A stretch of DNA of 7,823 bases. Origin: CAZVEV01 sp964625865. GTDB taxonomy: Bacteria > Planctomycetota > Phycisphaerae > SM23-33. The stretch covers positions 1 through 7,823 of the forward strand of contig CAZVEV010000291.1 of the NCBI GenBank assembly GCA_964625865.1. The letters are read 5' to 3'. This document shows positions 5,341 through 7,823 of the stretch, piece by piece. Each line of letters starts with the position of its first letter. Position 1 is the first letter of the stretch. The notes under the pieces were generated by a model that worked only from the letters and a program-made list of their open reading frames with translations, was not told the origin of the DNA and did not search any database. Position numbers and translations under genes: made by a program.

Positions 5341-6222
5341 ATGACTGGCAGAGCAACGAGGTCGTTCGCAGCCGTGGCCACACTGTTTCTTACGTTGGGC
5401 GCAGCCAACGCGGCTGCGATCTACGAGCCGTTTGATTACTCCGCAGGTGCGATGGACGGCTCCAGCCAGGCCGGCGGCACCGGTCTGACCGGCGCATGGA
5501 GCGGCGGGGGTGCACAAGCGGACTGGGATGTCGTGTCCGGCGGGCTGGTTTTCACCGGCTTGAGCACGACGGGCAATCATGCCAGCCGAGGTAGCGGCCA
5601 ACCCGGCGCGTCAGGCAACGCTGAGACGAGCCGCGCCGTGACCGCCCCGGCGATCAGCGCCTTGACTGCGGACAACACGACCATCTACTTCAGTGTTCTG
5701 ATGCGCGATGATCAATACTCGAGTGGCAACGCCAATGGCGCGATGCTCTTCGGGACCGGTGCGATCACCGACCCGTCGACCGACCCGGTGGCGCTTGCCG
5801 GGGGTGAAGCCGTCGGAGTCTCGTTTAACAAGGGCACGCTTGCGGTTCGAGGCGTTGTGGTGGACGGCGGGGTGAGTTCTTTCAGCACCGGCTTCCTTGA
5901 CGATGGCGACCTGGGAACTCTGACCACTTACCTGATCGTCGGCAAGCTCGATTGGAAACCCAACGGCACCAACGACACGCTGACCCTGTACAACATCGCT
6001 GACGTCAACGCGCCGCTGCCCACCGAGTTCGCGACGATGACCTTCGATGTGGACCAGACCTTGTTTGACACCCTTGCGTTGGGTTCGAGGCAGGTTGGTG
6101 ATTTTGATGAGATCCGCTTCGACACGACGCTCTCCGGCGTCGGAGTCATCCCCGAGCCGACCTCGCTGGCGCTGTTTGGCCTGAGCGGCCTGCTGGGGCT
6201 GCGACGGCGGCGCAGAGCCTGA
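5341..6222 (+). CDS. PEP-CTERM protein, YEPFDY-type, 293 aa
   Basis: An exported protein of 293 residues. The signal peptide covers about 1-24 (MTGRATRSFAAVATLFLTLG then AANA). The mature part opens with IYEPFDYSAGAMDGSS, an opening common in planctomycete and verrucomicrobial PEP-CTERM proteins with a predicted beta-rich, lectin-like body; I cannot name a defined domain. Later parts shared with the next gene are YLIVGKLDWKPNG (197-209), a YNI strand (217-219) and FDEIRF (255-260). The tail is IPEP (270-273), a hydrophobic segment and RRRRR (288-292), the exosortase tag. The ATG at 5341 is chosen over upstream in-frame ATGs because AAGGAG lies 7 nt before it and a signal peptide starts there. 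The TGA stop is formed by a copy of the CCCTGAGCTTGTCGAAGGG-type repeat. It is likely an extracellular matrix or surface protein; its ligand is unknown. Confidence 0.92.
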   Translation: MTGRATRSFAAVATLFLTLGAANAAAIYEPFDYSAGAMDGSSQAGGTGLTGAWSGGGAQADWDVVSGGLVFTGLSTTGNHASRGSGQPGASGNAETSRAVTAPAISALTADNTTIYFSVLMRDDQYSSGNANGAMLFGTGAITDPSTDPVALAGGEAVGVSFNKGTLAVRGVVVDGGVSSFSTGFLDDGDLGTLTTYLIVGKLDWKPNGTNDTLTLYNIADVNAPLPTEFATMTFDVDQTLFDTLALGSRQVGDFDEIRFDTTLSGVGVIPEPTSLALFGLSGLLGLRRRRRA

Positions 6223-6235
6223 GCGCGTCGAAGGG
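6218..6235. repeat. Diverged palindrome-like repeat overlapping the stop codon
   Basis: CCTGAGCGCGTCGAAGGG differs from the common repeat by two internal bases and lacks its first C. Its TGA (6220-6222) is the stop codon of the preceding gene. Confidence 0.65.
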
Positions 6236-6273
6236 CAGGCGTGCATAGGTCACCATCGCAATACAGACGCACT

Positions 6274-6303
6274 ACGGGGCGGCCGGTTATCAGGTCGCCC
6301 CGT
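6274..6303 (+). terminator. Intrinsic terminator after the 5341-6222 gene
   Basis: ACGGGGCGGCC (6274-6284) pairs with GGTCGCCCCGT (6293-6303), 11 bp with a single G-T wobble and loop GGTTATCA, followed by TTCATT. It is the best stem and tail of the array terminators. Confidence 0.75.
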
Positions 6304-6338
6304 TTCATTGGCAGGCGGAGATTCTTCTCGGTTAGTCC

Positions 6339-6368
6339 TTGACATGGCCGGGGTCGGGCGGGTATAGT
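6339..6368 (+). promoter_or_regulatory. Promoter of the 6571-7413 gene
   Basis: TTGACA (6339-6344), an 18-nt spacer and TATAGT (6363-6368) form the boxes. The expected start near 6375 gives a leader of about 195 nt. Confidence 0.86.
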
Positions 6369-6378
6369 GTCGTCCGTC

Positions 6379-6401
6379 GGCCCGGGGACGGTCCCTGGGC
6401 C
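6379..6401 (+). promoter_or_regulatory. 5'-end stem-loop, copy C
   Basis: GCCCGGGGA (6380-6388) pairs with TCCCTGGGC (6392-6400) around loop CGG, with one G-T wobble; an extra G-C pair (6379/6401) makes ten. It is among the most stable copies. Confidence 0.7.
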
Positions 6402-6417
6402 TGAGCGAATCCGCGCC

Positions 6418-6552
6418 ATGAGTCTGGCGGAGGTTACTGGTGGTGAGCATCACCCACGCAGAGGGTCACACGAGCGTCCTGTGCTTTCCATGCGCGAACC
6501 CTCATCCCGAGGCCGCCGACGTGCAGTCAGGCGACATCAGATGTCCTGTCGA
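6418..6552 (+). promoter_or_regulatory. Conserved structured leader segment, copy C
   Basis: This copy is diverged but alignable with the leader at 7608-7742. Helices visible: GGTGA/TCACC (6442-6446 and 6450-6454), CGCA/TGCG (6457-6460 and 6491-6494), and AGC/GCT (6473-6475 and 6483-6485), the last again with a 7-nt loop. The 3' block GTCAGGCGACATCAGA (6526-6541) followed by TGTCCTGTCGA (6542-6552) is close to that in the other copies. An ATG at 6541 falls inside this conserved block and is therefore not taken as a start. Confidence 0.42.
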
Positions 6553-6570
6553 TTCCTGTGGAGTTTGACC

Positions 6571-7413
6571 ATGCGATGCATCATTAAGACAGCTTTGTCG
6601 TTTTCGGTTCTGGTGTGTGTCCTGTTTCTGGCTTGTGGCAGCGCTTCGGGAGCGGTTCTTCTGTACGAAGGCTTCGACTATTCACTCAGCAATGGCGCGT
6701 CCATCGCAGGGGCCAATGGTGGCACCGGTGCGTGGAATGGTGCATGGGCGGCAGGCCCGGATGATCCTGCACACGTCTTCACCTCAACCGGTTTGACCTA
6801 CACGAACGGCGGAGCCCTGCCAGTCTCCGGTGGTGCCATTGTCGATCGGTCAGGTGATGGTGATCGACATTCGCGCCGGCTCGTAGTTGCCAGTACGATC
6901 GATGGTCTTGATGAGACGTTCTGGTTCAGCTATCTCCTGCAGCCCAATAAGTCCCTTTATGAGAGGGTGAAGTTCGAAGCCGCCGCCGGGCCCCGCGAGG
7001 TTACCAGCGGGTTCGGCACGGACAACAGCCTGGTCAACCCCGATGGTCAGATCAGTGCAGAACTGAGTAACTCGCGTGGTTCGACCATGGGCGTGACCGA
7101 CGGGAACGTCATCTTCGTCGTCGGCAAGATTGCTTTCGACGCAGTGGGAGACGGCAACCTGGAGATGTGGTTCAACATCGCGCTGACGGAAACGGAGGGA
7201 ACGATCGGGACCGCAGACAGCGAAGTTGCGGTGGCCAGTGGCAGTTACACACTCGGCGACTACGTTCATTTTCGATCGGGAAACAACCATGAGGGCGTGC
7301 TGGATGAGATCAGGCTCGGCGAGTCGCTGGCCGACGTGATCCCCGAACCGGCTACGTTCTTCCTGGCCGCGGTCGGCCTGCTGGGGCTGCGACGTCGCAG
7401 ACAGCGCGCATAG
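6571..7413 (+). CDS. PEP-CTERM protein, YEGFDY-type, 280 aa
   Basis: An exported protein of 280 residues. The signal peptide is about 1-27 (MRCIIKTALSFSVLVCVLFL, then ACGSASG); Cys22 lies in FLAC, only a poor lipobox, so signal peptidase I cleavage is favoured. The mature part starts AVLLYEGFDYSLSNG and shares GGTGAWNGAW, VVGKIAFD (183-190), FNI (201-203) and LDEIRLG (244-250) with the preceding protein, so the two are paralogues with considerable divergence. The tail is IPEP (257-260), a hydrophobic segment and RRRRQR (274-279), the exosortase sorting tag. The ATG at 6571 has GGAG 7 nt upstream and starts the signal peptide; the upstream in-frame ATGs lie in the conserved leader. The last 32 nt of its hydrophobic-tag codons (7363-7394) are identical to those of the golvesin-like gene (4942-4973), although the bodies are unrelated. 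Confidence 0.92.
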   Translation: MRCIIKTALSFSVLVCVLFLACGSASGAVLLYEGFDYSLSNGASIAGANGGTGAWNGAWAAGPDDPAHVFTSTGLTYTNGGALPVSGGAIVDRSGDGDRHSRRLVVASTIDGLDETFWFSYLLQPNKSLYERVKFEAAAGPREVTSGFGTDNSLVNPDGQISAELSNSRGSTMGVTDGNVIFVVGKIAFDAVGDGNLEMWFNIALTETEGTIGTADSEVAVASGSYTLGDYVHFRSGNNHEGVLDEIRLGESLADVIPEPATFFLAAVGLLGLRRRRQRA

Positions 7414-7415
7414 AC

Positions 7416-7448
7416 GCCATCGCCGCAGGTCGTGAGCCTGTCGAACGG
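7416..7448. repeat. Post-gene segment shared with 5068-5092, with repeat remnant
   Basis: 7416-7440 is identical over 25 nt to 5068-5092. It runs into GTGAGCCTGTCGAACGG (7432-7448), which lacks the 24 nt carrying the palindrome-like repeat present at the matching point after 5092. It is either the ancestral site before insertion or a precise deletion. Confidence 0.7.
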
Positions 7449-7463
7449 CAATACAGACGCACC

Positions 7464-7493
7464 ACGGGGCGGCCGGTCGTCGGGTCGCCTCGT
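7464..7493 (+). terminator. Intrinsic terminator after the 6571-7413 gene
   Basis: ACGGGGCGGCC (7464-7474) pairs with GGTCGCCTCGT (7483-7493), 11 bp with two G-T wobbles and an 8-nt loop, followed by TTCATTC. It starts 50 nt after the stop codon. Confidence 0.72.
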
Positions 7494-7528
7494 TTCATTC
7501 TCAGACGAAGGTTCTTTTCAGATAAGCC

Positions 7529-7558
7529 TTGACAAGTCCGGGATCGGGGGGGTATATT
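7529..7558 (+). promoter_or_regulatory. Promoter of the gene at 7763
   Basis: TTGACA (7529-7534), an 18-nt spacer rich in G and TATATT (7553-7558) form the boxes. The expected start near 7565 gives a leader of about 198 nt. Confidence 0.86.
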
Positions 7559-7569
7559 ACGTTCAGTCG

Positions 7570-7590
7570 GCCCAGGGATGGTCTCTGGGC
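7570..7590 (+). promoter_or_regulatory. 5'-end stem-loop, copy D
   Basis: GCCCAGGGA pairs with TCTCTGGGC around loop TGG, nine pairs with one G-T wobble at the seventh position. Confidence 0.68.
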
Positions 7591-7626
7591 GGCAGCATAT
7601 TCGCGATGAGCCTGCCGGAGGCATCA

Positions 7627-7742
7627 GGTGCGTAGGATCGTTGGCACAGAGGACCAAACGAGCATCGAACGCTCGGCTTGTGCCAAGCCCCTCACCCCCG
7701 AGCCACCCACGCACCGTCAGGCGGAATCAAGTGTCCTATCAG
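7627..7742 (+). promoter_or_regulatory. Conserved structured leader segment, copy D
   Basis: This is the clearest fold of the set, three nested helices without mismatches: GGTGCGT (7627-7633) with ACGCACC (7709-7715); TTGGCACA (7641-7648) with TGTGCCAA (7679-7686); and CGAGC (7659-7663) with GCTCG (7671-7675), 7-nt loop ATCGAAC. The 3' block GTCAGGCGGAATCAAG (7716-7731) and TGTCCTATCAG (7732-7742) ends 20 nt before the start codon. I do not recognise a known riboswitch class. Confidence 0.55.
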
Positions 7743-7762
7743 TTTCTTTAGAGGGTGACAGT

Positions 7763-7823
7763 ATGAGAATCGGTAACCGTTCAGGCCCATTCGGGCCTGT
7801 GATGTTTCTCTGGCGGGGCAGCG
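7763..7823 (+). CDS. Start of a fourth array gene, cut by the window edge
   Basis: The first 20 codons read MRIGNRSGPFGPVMFLWRGS and run off the window. The start at 7763 is supported by GAGGGTG (7751-7757) upstream and by its position after the conserved promoter and leader, exactly where the neighbouring PEP-CTERM genes begin. The basic start and VMFLW suggest the beginning of a signal peptide, so another exported PEP-CTERM protein is the expectation from context. The decisive tag would be outside the window. Confidence 0.7.
   Translation, partial: MRIGNRSGPFGPVMFLWRGS
7782..7799. repeat. Perfect inverted repeat in the first codons of the 7763 gene
   Basis: CAGGCCC (7782-7788) and GGGCCTG (7793-7799) form a 7-bp stem with loop ATTC, about 20 nt after the start codon. 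Just before it, CGGTAACCG (7771-7779) is itself a palindrome. Confidence 0.5.

Larger units (their letters stand above)
6259..6400 (+). repeat. Intergenic module, copy C
   Basis: This copy is collinear with the blocks at 5125 and 7449. It begins only 36 nt after the stop codon, because the roughly 25-nt segment shared by the other two downstream regions is missing here. Confidence 0.85.
7449..7590 (+). repeat. Intergenic module, copy D
   Basis: This complete copy carries lead-in, hairpin, promoter and stem-loop in the same order and spacing as copy C. It drives the gene cut by the right window edge. Confidence 0.85.

Noticed and set aside
4756..5601. Open frame with FDKLRAS and LRQAQG peptides
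   Set aside because: These peptides are the well-known spurious translations of the CCCTGAGCTTGTCGAAGGG repeat, not protein motifs.
7643..7690. Resemblance of the leader to a cyclic-di-GMP-I (GEMM) riboswitch (GCACAGAG, CAAAC, CCAAGCC)
   Set aside because: The short matches are not in the right helical context: the AAAC and GAAA features do not sit in the GEMM helices, and the other copies lack these bases. It is kept only as an unclassified leader.

Overview
The window is G+C-rich bacterial DNA. Three features point to a planctomycete, perhaps of the Phycisphaerae type: a Tat-exported sulfatase, a secreted von Willebrand factor A (VWA) domain protein with a helical N-terminal part, and a run of secreted proteins ending in the PEP-CTERM sorting tag (IPEP, a short hydrophobic stretch, an Arg cluster). 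The taxonomy is an inference from gene content. No exosortase, rRNA, tRNA or CRISPR array is visible.

Left part (1-3787): a short lipoprotein-like reading frame (39-215, minus) diverges from a complete type I sulfatase (363-1805, plus). The sulfatase converges on a large VWA protein (1985-3787, minus). The 179-bp gap between those two holds a decayed copy of the promoter and hairpin element that recurs in the right part.

Right part (4093-7823): a head-to-tail array of four separately transcribed genes. These are a golvesin-like PEP-CTERM protein (4402-5007), two related 'YEPFDY/YEGFDY' PEP-CTERM proteins (5341-6222 and 6571-7413), and the first codons of a fourth gene (7763 to the window edge). 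The gaps between them are not filler. Each carries, in fixed order and almost fixed spacing, a GC-rich hairpin that looks like a terminator, 35-36 nt, a sigma-70-type promoter (TTGACA, 17-18 nt, a TATATT-like box), 11-12 nt, and a 21-nt stem-loop (9-bp stem, 3-nt loop) at the predicted 5' end of the mRNA. Three of the four leaders continue into a further conserved, foldable segment of about 150 nt that ends near the ribosome-binding site. The second gene of the array lacks that segment.

The 3' ends of the genes (the sorting-tag codons) and the gaps are conserved at the nucleotide level even where the protein bodies are unrelated, so the array looks like a series of cassettes with exchangeable bodies and shared expression and sorting flanks. 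Copies of the widespread palindromic repeat CCCTGAGCTTGTCGAAGGG lie just after the stop codons, and one has contributed a stop codon. The likely common theme is cell-envelope or extracellular: surface proteins with a sorting tag, an exported sulfatase and an exported VWA protein. A joint function is not shown by the sequence.
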